From assembly GCF_963259705.1 (NCBI RefSeq), contig NC_081844.1, forward strand, positions 107,694,965 to 107,758,964: 64,000 bases of DNA. The letters are read 5' to 3'. The translations under genes were made by a program, and so were the position numbers. Below are positions 1 to 11,878 of this stretch, in pieces (within the stretch, counting starts at the first letter, position 1; every line of letters starts with the position of its first letter). The DNA comes from Myotis daubentonii (taxonomy: Eukaryota > Chordata > Mammalia > Chiroptera > Vespertilionidae). The notes under the pieces are model-generated. The model did not search any database. It was not told where the DNA came from and saw nothing but the letters and a program-made list of their open reading frames with translations.

Positions 1-1307
1 TGCTTGCTGTTCTCTCTGCCAAGATTTCTGTTCCCGCACATGTCCACGTAGCCGGACCCTCCTCATTCAGGCCTCAGCTCCCCGGTCAGCTCCTCAGAAA
101 GGCCCCCTGACCAGCCTGTGCGAAGTGGACTCCTTGCCCTGTCCACCTCCTTCCTGGCACCCCAGGGCCTGCACTCACCTCTTCACTGCCTGTTGACTGC
201 TTCATCCTCTCTCTACCTCTAGAACCTGAGCTCCTTGAGAACAGGGAGCCAGCACGGTGCTTGGCAGGGAGCAGGGTCTCAATAGTATGTGCAAATGAAT
301 AGAGTCATCGGGCGCCTGCCACGCACCGGGGTGCCCTTGTTGGAAAGCCGCCTCACTTGCCCTGAGCCTCTGTTTCCTAATCTGTGGAATGGGACTCCCA
401 GGACCAGGGCGGGAACTTGGTGAGATGATGCACGGGCAGCCCACACAGTCCTTTCCTTTCCTGTGTGTGTGTGTGGGGGGGGGGGGGGTGACCAGGTAGG
501 AGGGACATTGTGTGGTTTGAGGGAGTATTGGAATAATGCACCCATAGGGAGTTTTGGACTTAGCCCCCATAATCAAAGGCCCAGCTTCTTGTGGACTTGG
601 TACTGCACCGCGAGTCCTGGCCCAAGGAGGGAGGTGTCCCGGGCGGTAAACACATCTGCTTCACTTCTGTGTCCCGCCCAAACCACTGCAAGCCAGGCCC
701 AGGGTCACAGCCCGCAGGGCCCATGTCCCACTCAAACATGGATCCTGCCAGGGATGTGGGGAGCAGCAGCTCAGCTTCCCGGGAGCACGTCCCACACCTT
801 GCTGAGGTCTCTTGCCTGAAACAGGAGGGAGGCAGGGCCCCCACTTCTGGGAGTGAAACAGGACCTTTTGGAAGGCGGCCACCTGTGTGCAGCAGAGCCC
901 AGGAAGCTCTGAGCCAGGACGCATCTGGCTGGCACCGAAACAGCCTGCAGGGCAGGAAGCTGGCCTGGGCTGGTGTCCAGGCGGCCTGCTGTTCTGAGAA
1001 CCAAAGGAAACTGGGTCTCCGGAGCGCTTCTGCTGAGTGACCCTGGGCAAGTCACCTGAACCCACCCCCTCTCAGAGCCTCTCCTTCCTCCTGCTGGAGT
1101 CTGGGATGGCGCCGACTGCCCTGTCTCCGTAGGCGAAAGGACTCGTGGCCTTGGGAGGACTCCAAAAGCCGTGCCCTGGGGTGCGGCCGGAAGGCCTAGT
1201 TCTGACTCCAAGCATCCACTGGGCCACGGTGGGCAGATCTCAAACCTCTCTGGACCGTTTTCCTCGCCTAACCGGGCACAGAGAGCTCCTCTTCACAGAA
1301 CTGTCTG
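1..1307. other. Gene-free stretch with old repeat remnants
   Basis: No convincing exon is visible: the open frames are short, overlap on both strands and resemble no protein I recognise. At about 180-300 there is an L2/MIR3-like 3' end (gagctccttgagaacaggg, then a cctggcac-like block). At about 1035-1090 there is a weak MIR core (gaccctgggcaagtcacc). A GT/G-run lies at 463-489. The rest is unassigned intergenic sequence. Confidence 0.6.
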
Positions 1308-1542
1308 CAGGGATGGCGAGCCTATGACATGCGTGTCAGAGGTGACACGCGAACTCATTTTTTTTTGGTTGATTTTTCTTTGTTAAATGGCATTTAAATA
1401 TATAAAATAAATATCAAAAATATAAGTCTTTGTTTTACTATGGTTGCAAATATCAAAAAATTTCTCTATGTGACCCGGCACCAGAGTCAAGTTAGGGTTT
1501 TTCAAATGCTGACACGCCGAGCTCAGAGGTTCGCCATCGCTG
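1308..1542 (+). mobile_element. nhAT-type MITE (hAT, non-autonomous), copy 1
   Basis: About 235 bp with imperfect terminal inverted repeats: it opens with a CAG + GGATGGCGAGCC block and closes with GTTCGCCATCGCTG. The AT-rich interior (tggcatttaaatatataaaa, then tataagtctttgtttt) is shared with the copies at 42212 and 46618. This is a short hAT derivative with no coding capacity. No clean 8-bp target duplication is visible around this copy, so it is either older or has lost an edge. Confidence 0.8.
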
Positions 1543-1547
1543 GAAAG

Positions 1548-2650
1548 GATGAGGACACTCAATAACAACCCTACGGGAGAATATTTTAGGAGAAGTTATA
1601 GGAAACGCTTCAACATCAGGATAGGAAGAACATTTTTGAATGGGAGTTTTTAAAAAGCACAAACCACAAGAGAAAGGCATCGATGTGCTTAAAATGTTAA
1701 ACTTCTGAGTAAAAATGTCCAACAACAAAGCGAGATGATTAGTCAAAAGAGAAGGTGCTTGCAGTGCACATGACAAACAGAAGGGACTGATAAACAGAAC
1801 ACTAGAAAGATCTCCTACAACGCAAGGAGGTAAAAGCAAATAACCACATGAAAACGGGCAAAGTGAACCAAGAGTCACAGCAGAGGAAACATGACTGACA
1901 GAACACCCGACTTCACCAGTGACGGGGGAAGTGTGATTAAAGCAAGACACGATTCACACCTATCAGCTTGGCAACAACTAGAAGGTCTGACCACAGAAGT
2001 GTTCAGAAGAGGTGAGGCGGCAGGAGACCTTATACACGGGGGAGGAGAACAGATTGGTGCAATCAAGAGAATCGTTTGGCATCATCTAAAAACCGTGAAG
2101 ATATGTAGTCATGGGAACCAACAATTCTACCCTTAAGGATATTCCCTCCCAAATAGGGGGTGCTACATACCAGGAGAAAGGTATTGATAGGTACACAGAA
2201 TCATTGCCATAACCCCAAACTGGATAACAACCTAACTGTCCAGCAACTGTAGAAGGGACAGGTCAGCACACTTCTGCAAAAGGCCAGATGGCAAATATTT
2301 GGGCTTTGCAGGCCATATGCTCTCTGCTACAACTACCCAAGGTTGCCTGAAAGTAAAAATATACATAGAAACCACGTACATGAATGGCCAAGGCTGTGTT
2401 CTAATAAAACTTTATTTATGACAACAGGCATTGGGTTGCAGTTGGCCCATGGCTGTGTTTGAAGACCTCTGTTAGAATGATTATATAAATTATGGAACAT
2501 TCATAAAATTGAATAACATTCAGCAACAAAAAATGTTACATAATAACATATTTTTTAGCTAAAGAAATCAGATGCAAGAGGATACATACTTTTGATTCTA
2601 TTACAGAAAATTCAAAGCTGGGCCAACTGAAACTAGAGTGTTCAGGGATG
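1548..2650 (+). mobile_element. Old L1M fragment (end of ORF2 and 3' UTR)
   Basis: The sequence follows the pattern of mammalian L1 ORF2 ends and 3' UTRs in sense orientation: a decayed aaaagcacaaaccacaagag block, then ctcctacaacgcaa, then aaaacgggcaaagtgaacc. At 2480-2640 the typical 'temporary amplicon' tail with ttatggaacattcataaaa follows. It is full of frameshifts and non-functional. It is split at 2259-2471 by a hAT element, so the hAT is younger. Sub-family not assigned. Confidence 0.6.
2259..2471 (+). mobile_element. hAT-Charlie-type non-autonomous element inside L1M
   Basis: The block reads caggtcagcacacttctgca, then a ggccaga...gcaaatatttgggctttgcaggccatat body, and ends with an ataaaactttatttatgaca...ttggcccatggctgtg stretch. 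This is the layout of the old mammalian MER-class Charlie elements whose consensus starts ggtcggcaaactttttctg. The exact family name is not asserted. It interrupts the L1M fragment. A fragment of the same family lies at about 60072-60222. Confidence 0.65.
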
Positions 2651-3154
2651 TGCACCAAGGTCTCCGTACTAAGAACAATGGAGTGATCGGCACAAGGCCC
2701 AGAACCACGGTGCCCTCTGGCAGGATGGACAAGGGATTCATCGAAAGGGGCACGTAGGAGGCTTCAGGGGGCACCGGGCACTTTTCATTTGTTGACGTGC
2801 ATGGTGGTTACACGATGCTCGTTTTGGAACAATTTGTCAAGCTGTGTAATGTACTGCATGCACTTTTTTCTCCATGTGTATTTTTTCACCAAGAAAAGTT
2901 TTTAAAAATATGAGAACGTCTACTGTTTACTCTCATGTCCCAGGGGCTTTCCTGCAGACGGTGAGGGTGTTTGGGGAGCAAACGTCGCTGGTCAGAGTAA
3001 TTGCAGGGGGCCTTGTGGAGAGTTTGCTGGACGAGAAACATGGAGGGACACAGTCATGTAAGGCCCACGGATATGGCCCAGGGGCTTGTCTGTGCAGAGA
3101 GGGAGGGAGGAAGTCTTGGGGCTTGTGGGCTGGAACTTATTTAAGGGGAAGTCC

Positions 3155-3400
3155 TAAAGTGAAAGCCCATGCCCAGCCGGTGTGGCTCAGTGGGTGAGTG
3201 TGGCCCTATGAACCAGGAGGTCACGGTTCCATTCCCAGTCGGGCACATGCCCGGGTTGTGGGCTCCATCCCTAGTGTGGGGCGTGCAGGAGGCAGCTGGG
3301 TAATGATTTTCTCTCATCATTGACGTTTCTATCTCTTCCTCTCCCTTCCCCTCTAAAATCAATAAAAATATATGTTAAAAAATAATTAAAGTGAAAGCCC
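3155..3400 (+). mobile_element. VES-type SINE with 14-bp target duplication
   Basis: This is a tRNA-derived bat SINE. The A-box-like ggtgtggctcagtgggtgag is at about 3179 and the B-box-like ggttccattccc at about 3225. A lineage-specific body (gtgcaggaggcagctgggta, then ctctcatcattgacgtttct) follows, ending in aatcaataaaaatatatg. Near-perfect flanking repeats TAAAGTGAAAGCCC at 3155-3168 and 3387-3400 mark target-primed insertion. The head has several mismatches to the other copies, so it is moderately old. Confidence 0.9.
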
Positions 3401-3729
3401 GTATTCAGTGTCTGAGCCAGAATCAGGAAGATAAGTGGCACCTTGATTGCCACTATGCTCCTACGTCAGCCTCTTTGGGTTCTTTTTAACACTGAGCTGG
3501 GGAGACAGGGTTTTGAAGGGCCATGTCCCCGGTTACACAGACCTACTCTTCCTAGTCCTCGGGGAGACTCAGGGCCAGTGCCAAAGATGTGCACACGTGT
3601 GGTCTGTGCACATGCATTTGTGTACACACCAAGCATTTCAAACAGGCCTTTCGATACCTCCAAGATCATAGTGTTTAAATTATTTTGAAAAACATACTGG
3701 TGACCAAGAACCAAAAACATGTCCCAACT

Positions 3730-4170
3730 CTCATCCCAATATTTCTCCATCCAAGATTGTTTCCTCGTGATGTTGTCAGAGGCAGGAAATACGTTTGTGC
3801 AGAAAATCTTTCACCCGAGTGTGAGATCCACACTGGTGAAAACTAGGAAACTACTTAGTGTTCAGAAATAGAAAATAATCAAGTAAGCCAATTCCAGGCT
3901 CACAGGGAAATATATCACAGTCATTAAAATCCTATTTAGCAAGAGCCGGTAATAACCAGGAGGAAAACAGGGCACGGAAGTGAAATTGCAGGATGATTAC
4001 AACTGCGACAGCAACAAAACCATCCACACAGAAAAAGACGGTGGAAGGGACTCCCGTGAAAGGGTAACGAGCTCTCTTCAGGGGTGGGGATGAGATGTGG
4101 ATGATTTATTTCCTCCTGATAAGGACTTTCCCAAGTCTTCAAACACAGTTTCTTTTTACTACGGTAGAAA
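3730..4170 (+). mobile_element. Probable L1M 3'-end remnant
   Basis: A-rich sense-like sequence with typical L1 3' phrases (gaaaactaggaaactactta, tcattaaaatcctatttagc, then gtggatgatttatttcctcc). Heavily decayed; the boundaries and family are guesses. Confidence 0.35.
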
Positions 4171-5259
4171 AGCGGGTGAATATAAACACATGGAGGGAAG
4201 GCAGACATCATGAAGCTGACTTCGTAGGACAGGAGAGTCCGTAGGGAACTGAGACCCACAGAGGGCAAGGAAAGGAGGCTGCAGCTTGTCGAGCCCTTTA
4301 ATGGTTTACATATCTCAGCGCCGGGCAGCGGGCAGGTGCCAAAACCAAGGCTTCTGTGCAGTTCTGTGGATTCTAAGTCTGTGCTCTCACTCTCTGACCA
4401 CCAGCCCCCAATCATCACCATATCATGTCCTCACCATCATCTTCATCATCGATGTCCATTTGCTCAATTCAAAGACACCTCTTCCCCACCCCCTCTCCCC
4501 TGCTCCCCAAACGCACATTCTACAATTTCTGAAATCAGGGTATTTCCTACAATTGATATAGGCATTTTATTTTCCTTTCTAGAACCTGATTAAGTCAATG
4601 ATTCATCTACAATCAATGTTGCCATGGAATGAAGGGAACACTGTAACTGTTGCTTTTTATGGAGGAGTTATTACATGCCAGGGACCGCGCATGAGCTCAT
4701 CCACTTCCTGTGCCGCTCTCGAAAGGAGGCATTTCTTGGACTGCTTCAGGGCGGAAGGACGAGGCTCTGAGGAATGGGTGACCTGCCCAAGACCACCCGC
4801 CCCCATTGGGCTGAGCACAGCAAGGTCAGAAATGCTCTCCTACTCATCCGTGAAGCCCCAGCAGCTCACAGGGGGCTGGCATGTCATTGGAACTCAGTAA
4901 AGTATCAGCTGCATTGAGTGGGGTGCCATCAGGGGAGGCTAATCTGGATCAGGACCCTGAAACCTTCTTTAATGCATCATTCCGCATTCACTTAAAGCCC
5001 AGGCTGAGTTGAGTGACAAATTAGAGATCTCTCCCAAATGCCTTTCAAGTCACAGAGCCAAATCAGTTCAGCAAATTACATGTAATCAAAGAGGAAATCG
5101 ATAAGTACTGAAAGCAGCAGATTCATTATGTATTTAGCACATTCAGTCCAATTTGCAGGAAGTTGGGAGAAAAACAGGCGTTAGCATGCAAATGGAGCCT
5201 CCTTTGCTCAAAGGATTCCTTTCCTCCCCCTCCATGTGCCTGGGCCTCAGGGCTTAGTC
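4171..5259. other. Gene-free stretch, no clear element
   Basis: No exon-like frame, CpG island or young mobile element is seen. A weak MIR-like block lies near 4640-4800 (ggaggcatttct... then gaatgggtgacctgcccaag). The stretch 4960-5180 is an AT-rich single-copy-looking sequence with runs such as gcaaattacatgtaatcaaa. It could be worth checking for conserved non-coding sequence. Confidence 0.45.
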
Positions 5260-5699
5260 CTTGGTCAGCTGCTTCTCACTCAACACCCCCCTCCCTGGAG
5301 CTCTCACGTGGACTCAGGACTTGAAATGTCTGTCTTTCGACTCCAAAGTTCACATTCAGAGCACGCTGCTGAACTCCAGCCTGGTGTTTCTAAGCCCCTA
5401 CTCAGCACCTCCACTCGATCACCTAATAGACAAGCTCAGTCATCTAACCCTAACTCAGATCATCCCTTCAAACACTGTTCCTCCCGGCCTTCCCGGCCCC
5501 AGTGCGGCCACTCCCTCCTCCCACCAGCTCAGCGAGAACCTGGGGGTCGTCCCTGACTTCCCACTGCCTTTCACGCCCCGCAGCCCATCTGTCAGAAAAC
5601 CCGATGGCTTCTCCTGAAATGTACTAGGATCCCAGAACTTCCAGCCCCTGGTTCAAGCCTCCATCTTCTCTGACTTGGACCTACAGCAGGTCTACCTGG
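5260..5699 (+). mobile_element. L2 LINE fragment, 5' half
   Basis: The sense L2 ORF2-end pattern is visible: ttgaaatgtctgtctttcga, ctcagtcatctaacc...cagatcatcccttc, then gacctacagcaggtctacct. It is degenerate and non-coding. The same L2 appears to resume at 6334 after a solo LTR. Confidence 0.55.
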
Positions 5700-6333
5700 T
5701 GTGGACGAAAGGGGCCACATGCTGACCTGACAAGCCCAGAAAGGCCTGCATGGCGGTCTTGCAAACTCAGAGACTTAAAGCAACCACAAAGGATGGTCTG
5801 AAATGAAACTTGAACTAAAAGCAGTTATGGTGGGCAGTTACAACCTAAGGCCGATATCTTCACTGATAAGGTCAACCTTTACCTTAACTGAGCCTATCTG
5901 TCTTTTTGCATCTATAATAACATACCCTTGAAATGTCTGGGTAACTTGTAACTTCCCTTTTTCTGGACCCCCTGGGGCACAACCAAATGTGTTTGGAGCC
6001 AGGACAGATACCACAAATTCCTTCACTGTTATCATGTGAATTGTTCCTGCACCCACCTAAGTATGTGTCTATCATTTTATCTGTTATCCAATCCCAGGAG
6101 TTCCCCCACCCCCCTTTGCTTTCTCCCGCCCCTCTAGTCTATCCACCAATGGATTTCATATAACCCACCTATGTCCCTTCCTTTGATTGCAATGCATAAA
6201 TATAGATGTAACCCGCCATTCTCTGGAGCATTACCTCAGTTTGTTGAGGTTCTGCTTCCCAGCAGTTGTCCACAGTTTGGCTCAAATAAACTCACAAAAA
6301 TTCTTTACAGGTTTGAGTGTTTTTATGTTAACA
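5700..6333 (+). mobile_element. Solo LTR of an endogenous retrovirus
   Basis: A 634-bp block starts TGTGGACG and ends GTTAACA, following the TG...CA rule. It is flanked by CTGG on the left and CCGG on the right, which could be a 4-bp target duplication with one change. It carries a CAAT-like ccaccaatgg (about 6145), a TATA-like gcataaatatag (about 6194) and AATAAA (about 6286), in promoter-then-poly(A) order for a + strand LTR. It is probably a class I (gamma-like) ERV. No internal retroviral genes adjoin it, so it is a recombined solo LTR. The exact ends are inferred. Confidence 0.65.
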
Positions 6334-6905
6334 CCGGCTACCCAGACCTTAGCCCTACACAGCCCTCCTCATCACAGCGCCCCCAGCGAGCCTTTCAAAT
6401 ATAAGTCTAATCTATGCCATTTTTCTGCTTAAAAACTCCAGTGGCTCCCATGGCACTCAGAGGAAAGCCTTCGTTCTAAGTCTCGGCTTACCAGGCCTAC
6501 GAGGTCCAGCCCCTGTGTCCCTTCTGACTCCGCTCCAGCCCCAGCCGCCTGGCCATTGCCCCCACAAGCCCGGCGTGCCCCTCAGAGGGCCTCTGCTAGG
6601 ACCTGGGTCTGCCTGTCGGGGACACCCTTCCCAGTGTCTGCTGGCTAATGCCCTCCCCCCCTTTCAGGGCCTTGACCAGGTGGCTCCCTGCACACTACTA
6701 ACAGCAGAGCCACGCAGCTGCGCCTGCCACTCAACCCTGCTTCTAAGCTCTGTGTGATGTGCTGACTCTCTGCTCTGTTGCTTGTGCTCTGCATTTCCCA
6801 GCGGAATAAGGTCTATGAGAGCAGGAGCCTTTATCTGTTTTGTCCATAGATTTACCCCAATGTACAAAACCAGGCCTGGCACAGAGCAGCTGCTCAAGAA
6901 ATAGT
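6334..6905 (+). mobile_element. L2 LINE fragment, 3' half
   Basis: It continues the L2 interrupted by the LTR. Familiar L2 3' phrases occur in order: cttaaaaactccagtggctc, aggaaagccttcgttctaag, caggcctacgaggtccagcc, then ggtctatgagagcaggagcc and ggcctggcacagagcagctg. It is degenerate and ends near aagaaatag. Confidence 0.75.
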
Positions 6906-8499
6906 CGTCCCGAAGGTGTTCCATGTCAGGTGCTGCGCAGGCCACCTGACATCACTGTCCGTTTAAAGTCCCCACCATCCTGTGCAGCGAGGCCAGGTGG
7001 TGAGGAGGAAGGGCGTGGCCAAGGCCAGAGTCAGTGCCAGGGCAGCCGCTGTCTTTGAGTCTGGGGGAGTGCAGGGCAAGGATCGCCACTCTGCAGGCAG
7101 GGCCCGGCCCAGATCCCAAGGGCCCTGGGTGCCCAGACCTTACCTGGGCCAGGGGTTCTCGCGCTACAGTGAGCATCGGATCACTGGGGGCTGGTTAAAC
7201 ACGGAGTCCTGGGCACTAGAGGGGTTCAGGCCAGGCCTCTTACGTTAACAAAGTGCCACTTTGGCGTGTGGATTACTTTGAGCTGAAGGCAATTGAGACC
7301 CTGTGGGCTCACAAGAATTTTTTACCTCTTCCTTAAAGGATTTAAATTGGAGGCCTTGCCCATAATTAGAGTTATCACCAGAGATAACTTTTTATGACCC
7401 AGCTCCAGGGCAGGGCACTTCTACCCACAGAACATCTGCTCTTCTCATCCTCCTGCAATGACCTCCTCCCCTCGGAAGCCCAAGGTGCCTGACCTCATCC
7501 TTGGATCAGAATGCCGTGTACACCCCATTTTCCCCGTCCGTCTCTGAACCTCTCACGTATGGGGGGCCTCTGGCTCGCTCATGTGTGTGTCCCGGACATC
7601 ATTTCTCTTGCTGATCTAATCTCTCGTGTAGACTGAGTTATTGGACAGATGATGGAGGAAAGGCTCTTCCTCCCTCGCAGCCCCACCTCCAGTGTCTGAG
7701 TCCGAGGTGCAGGGTGGGGCAGGGCGCTGCTTTTCTAGCCGGTTCCCTGGTACTGCTGCTGCAGCTGGTCTGGCCTCACTGTCAGACCCCTGCAGTGGAC
7801 AGGGAGCCCCTGGGGGCTTCACAGGAGGGGCGGAGTCTTCTTTGAAAAGGGGCAAGACCAGGCTGCTGCCTGAGGAGCAGCAGAGGGCAGTGGTCCCCAG
7901 AACAGGTCAGGGGCGCCCAGCGCCCTCTTGGGCCGCGGTCCTTTCTTCCAGAACATCTCAACAGATGCAGCCTCTTGGCTCCTCGCTCCCTTCACATTTT
8001 AAATTATCTGCCAGAGCGTGATTCCCACAGCCACCCCCGCTAGGGGCGGGTGTGAGTCAAGACAGCTCCAAAGTTCGTGCTTTCAGCAAAAAAGGAGCCC
8101 AAGTGATGAGTCGGAGGGGTGGGAGGGCAGGTTGTGGCCCTGGAGGGGGAGTCCAGGAGGGCTGGAGATAAGCCTGGTTTCCCTAACTGTCAGGTCAGTT
8201 ACCCAAGAACTTCCCAGCAGGCTGCTCTGCTCTGCCCAGGCCTGGAAGGGGCCTGACTGGCCCGCCCTCCCAAGGTGTCTTCGTTTCAATAGTCACGCAT
8301 TTATTCAACACTGAATCTGAAAAACGTATAACTAGCATACCCGATCTGTGCTGTTATGAAGAATTATTTCTTAGAGTAGAGCTTACGTTTTTTAAAAACT
8401 TTTTAAAAGTGAGTTGATCTCAAGAAAATATTAATCACACAATGTGTATCCAGCAATTGTCTATCCCGTACTGGCTGTTCAAGGATCAATCCATTAAAG
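6906..8499. other. Gene-free stretch
   Basis: No supportable exon. The interval 7140-7230 (ccaggggttctcgcgctaca...gcatcggatcactgggggct) looks like a decayed MER5-type hAT. The rest is moderately GC-rich single-copy-looking sequence with overlapping short frames on both strands. Confidence 0.5.
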
Positions 8500-8655
8500 C
8501 CTTATTACAACCCTATAAGGTAGGTGCCATCATTATACCCATTTTTCAGATGGAGACAGAGAGGTACACAGTGGTCGAGCAATGTGCCCACGGTCACACA
8601 GTAGGTGGTGGAGGAAGGATTGTAACCCAGGCAGCCTAGATTTAGAGTCTGTGCT
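8500..8655 (-). mobile_element. MIR SINE, antisense
   Basis: The reverse-orientation MIR signature is clear: acaaccctataaggtaggtg, cccatttttcagatggagac, gcccacggtcacacagtagg, then gtctgtgctcttagccac at the end. An ancient mammalian SINE, degenerate. Confidence 0.85.
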
Positions 8656-9290
8656 CTTAGCCACCTCCCTGTGACATGGGCAGGATGTGGCAAGTATCAC
8701 ACAATGGTCTTCCAAACACCGATGCTTGAGAAGTACCCAGCAAGCCCCCCTCCTCCGCCTCAGCCACTGTCACACCCCAAATGCACCAAAACAATGAGGC
8801 AGGAAGCATGTTGTAAGAACAATCAGGTCCTTCCAGCCACTGAACCTCCCCAGCGGATGGCAGGGAGGGGTTGAGGGAGGGACGGTACCCAGGTCTGTCT
8901 TCTCTGAACATGAACTGTCCATGTGACCCATCTCGTCCTCCCCTCCTTGACAAATGGGAAGCAGCGAGGGACACAGGGAGCTGCCACTCCAAGGGCAGGT
9001 GAAATGGAGCAGGAGAGGCCACGCCAGGGCCACCATAGGAGTCTTCAGTCACACGAGAAGGATGTAATGAGGACTCGTCCAGATCAATCTTAGCTATTGC
9101 AAGGGTCTGTAGCCCTCCAAACCCCCAGACCATAAAGAAATGTACAATCTATCTGTGGTATTAATATTTCATAGAGTAGGGTAGGGATGTATAATCAGGG
9201 TAAATGTCTTAAATAGCTCCCCAGGGGGCATAATAAAAAAAAGGCCAAAAACACTGAATTAGAACAAACAGATTGTATAATATATATATA

Positions 9291-9542
9291 CTAGAGGTCT
9301 GGTGCACGAAATTCATGCACGGGTAGGGTCCCTAGGCCTGGCCGGCAATCAGGACCGACCTGGGCCTTCCAGCTGTTGGCTGGGGCCTCCCTTCCCTGAC
9401 TGCCGGTTGCCGGCTGGGGCCTTCCTTTGTTCCATGCCGCCCCCTGATGGTCAGCACACGTCATAGCGAATGATCAAACTCCCGGTCTCCCGGTTGAACT
9501 CTCGAGGGGACAATTTGAATATTAGGCTTTTATATATATAGA
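9291..9542 (-). mobile_element. HeliBat-type Helitron, non-autonomous
   Basis: On the - strand it begins with a tatata...aagcctaatattcaaattg head and ends with the HeliBat 3' terminus. On the + strand this is seen as ctagaggtctggtgcacgaa followed by attcatgcac, a short palindrome that forms the Helitron terminal hairpin. It has no target duplication, as expected for Helitrons. About 250 bp, no coding capacity. Confidence 0.85.
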
Positions 9543-10159
9543 TGAGGCAGTAGGGGAGATGCTATTTACTGAGTATCTGATGAAATACTGTCAATGGTAT
9601 AATAATAGATGTGATAGTGGTATTGTGGTTTTTCAAGATTCCTTATTTTTCAGAGATAACTTCTGAGCTTTGCAGATGAAACAGAGCAAAGGAGAGAGAC
9701 AAAGACAGAGCCAGAGAGATTCCCTGATGTGTCTCAGAGCAATGGGCTCCTTCTTGCTGTGTTTCTGGACCCATCTTTTCTTAGACTGAGGTTGCTAACT
9801 AATGGCCTGTGGGTCAAATTCAGCCCACAATTATGTTCTGTCTGACCATTGCTGTGTTTCAAAACTATTTGAGCCAACATTTTAAAACGAGAGGTTTCAC
9901 GGACAAGTCCTCATTTCTAGCTTCTCTTGAAAATCAGATGCTCCGGAACTTGGACCTGAGCCCCTAAAAGTGCCTCTGCTCTTCCAGTCACCATGGCCAC
10001 CCCAGGTTGTACTGGAAATGAATGCCCACGTTCATGTTCTGCTGCTTCCTGCCTTTTCCTTCCCCGCCAGCCCTCAGTATCCAGAAATTATATCATTACC
10101 AGTGGCTGCCAGTCCTTGTGGCCAGCGGTGAGCCGGGCTGAGTTTGGCTGCATTCTCTC

Positions 10160-10325
10160 ATTGAGCCTCCAATCAGCCAGGGGTTGGGCACTGCGATCGT
10201 TTCTATTTTACGGACGACAACACCGAGGCACAGAGAGATGAGGTGACTTACTCAAGGCCACACAGCTATTGGGAATTTACACCTACTCTTCTGGATCCCA
10301 AAGCCAGTGTTTCATCTGCCATCCT
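10160..10325 (-). mobile_element. MIR SINE, antisense
   Basis: The block contains ctattttacggacgacaaca, gaggcacagagagatgaggt, gacttactcaaggccacaca and ctggatcccaaagccagtgt, the reverse-strand MIR order. Degenerate. Confidence 0.8.
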
Positions 10326-10514
10326 AGCTGTTCTCCCTTCATGTGACCACACCACTCAGGCTCAGTCTCCCTCGGACAGTCCTGATCCGAGTGAGGAAGG
10401 CTCCCTGGGACCTGGCCTGTGCCTTGTTGGTTGCCTAGCAGGGCTGTACCTGCTGTGTTTGACACCCAGAGTGGATCATCTTTCTAGCATCCTCTCTGCT
10501 ATGCGATGTGGGTG

Positions 10515-10944
10515 TCCTATCTAATAAAGAGGGAATATGCAAATTGACCATCACACTGTCACAAAGACGGTGGCACCCATAGCCACAAGATGGCGGCACC
10601 CAGTCCCTTCAGCCCAGCTGGGGGGTGGGGGGGGGGCAGCAGGCACATGGTGCAGCTGGATCCTCCCTCAGCTCCCCAGCCACTCAGGGCCAGTCCAAGG
10701 CACAGGCAAGCCTCGGATGGTGGCTGCCCAGCCGCCCAGGGCCGCCCAAGGCTCGGGTAACCAGGGTCGGCCAAGGCTTGCACTGCCGGCAATGGCAGCA
10801 GCAGAGGTGTGATGGGGGCGTTGCCTTCCCCTGATCACTGGGTCGCCTTCCGCCCCTGAGGGTTCCTGGACTGTGAGAGGGGGCAGGCCGGGCTGAGGGA
10901 CCCCCCACCTCCAGTGCATGAATTTTCATGCACCGGGCCTCTAG
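10515..10944 (+). mobile_element. HeliBat-type Helitron, 430 bp
   Basis: It begins TCCTATCTAATAAAGAGGG with aatatgcaaattgaccatca just inside. It ends with the hairpin gtgcatgaattttcatgcac, then CGGGCCTCTAG, followed by T. These are the conserved HeliBat ends (5' TC, 3' hairpin then CTAG, insertion next to T). The interior is GC-rich and has no useful frame. It carries a consensus YY1 motif (AAGATGGCGGC) at 10587-10597. Confidence 0.92.
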
Positions 10945-11654
10945 TTAAATTATAATGATATAAAATAATGCTCTAAAGTAAAACTGTTTATCTTTCATGT
11001 ATTAACAAGAATTTGCCCTATAAAACCAAAAACATTACACCTCACAGTGTGTAGCATGTTTCACTGTGTTAAACTTCAAACACAAATGAAAACTTCAAGT
11101 AGTTGGGCGCAATGACAGAGGAAACTCCAGTTTAGTTTCTTCACCTTTGCAATCATTGTGCCTTCACTTACTTCAAATCTATTGTTCAAACACAGGGGTA
11201 AAAACCCCTCCCAGGGAGAACTTGAACAATTCCAGGCAGTTATGAACTTGCTCTCAAAACAAGCGCATACAGCTGAGTCTGCGTGTAGCCGTCAACTATA
11301 TAACAAGGAGTTCTCAGAATTCATCCCATGTAGAGTAATATTGCTTAAAGAATAAGTAATAAAAACGGACTGATCTGAAACTGACATATATTATTAAACT
11401 CTCTGCAATAACCACAGTGACTGTTCAAAACTTACACCAACAAAAGATTTTTTCACGGAGGAATGAATATTTTATTACTAAGATCATTTAGAATTTCAGG
11501 CATCTGGTGATATTACAAAAGCAAATTGAGCTTTAGTTCGGTTCATTATTGCTGTTAACCAGTTAACTGCCATGCATCCAAAACGGAAACCATCCCCATA
11601 TGCCATGATATTTTGAATTTCATTGTGTCTATAGACACTTATGGCGTACAAAGG

Positions 11655-11878
11655 GTTAACTTCTTCTTTAAAATATACTTTTATTGATGTCAGAGAGGAA
11701 GGGAGAGAGAGAGAGAGATAGGAACATCAATGATGAGAATCGTTGATGGCTGCCTCCTGCATGCCCCACCTTGGGGATAGAGCCTGCAACCTGGGCATAT
11801 GCCCTGATCAGGAATAGAACTGTGACCTCCTGGTTCATAGGTCAACGCTCAACCGCTGAGCCATGCCAGCTGGGCTGG
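11655..11878 (-). mobile_element. VES-type SINE, antisense
   Basis: The reverse strand reads from the tRNA-like head at 11878 down to the A-rich tail at about 11670. On the + strand one sees taaaatatacttttattgat, a gagaggaagggagagag block, the ggctgcctcctgcatgcccc core, the antisense B box and the antisense A box (gctgagccatgcc). Its inner sequence differs from the 12.2-kb copy, so the two are independent insertions. A target duplication is not clean. Confidence 0.88.
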
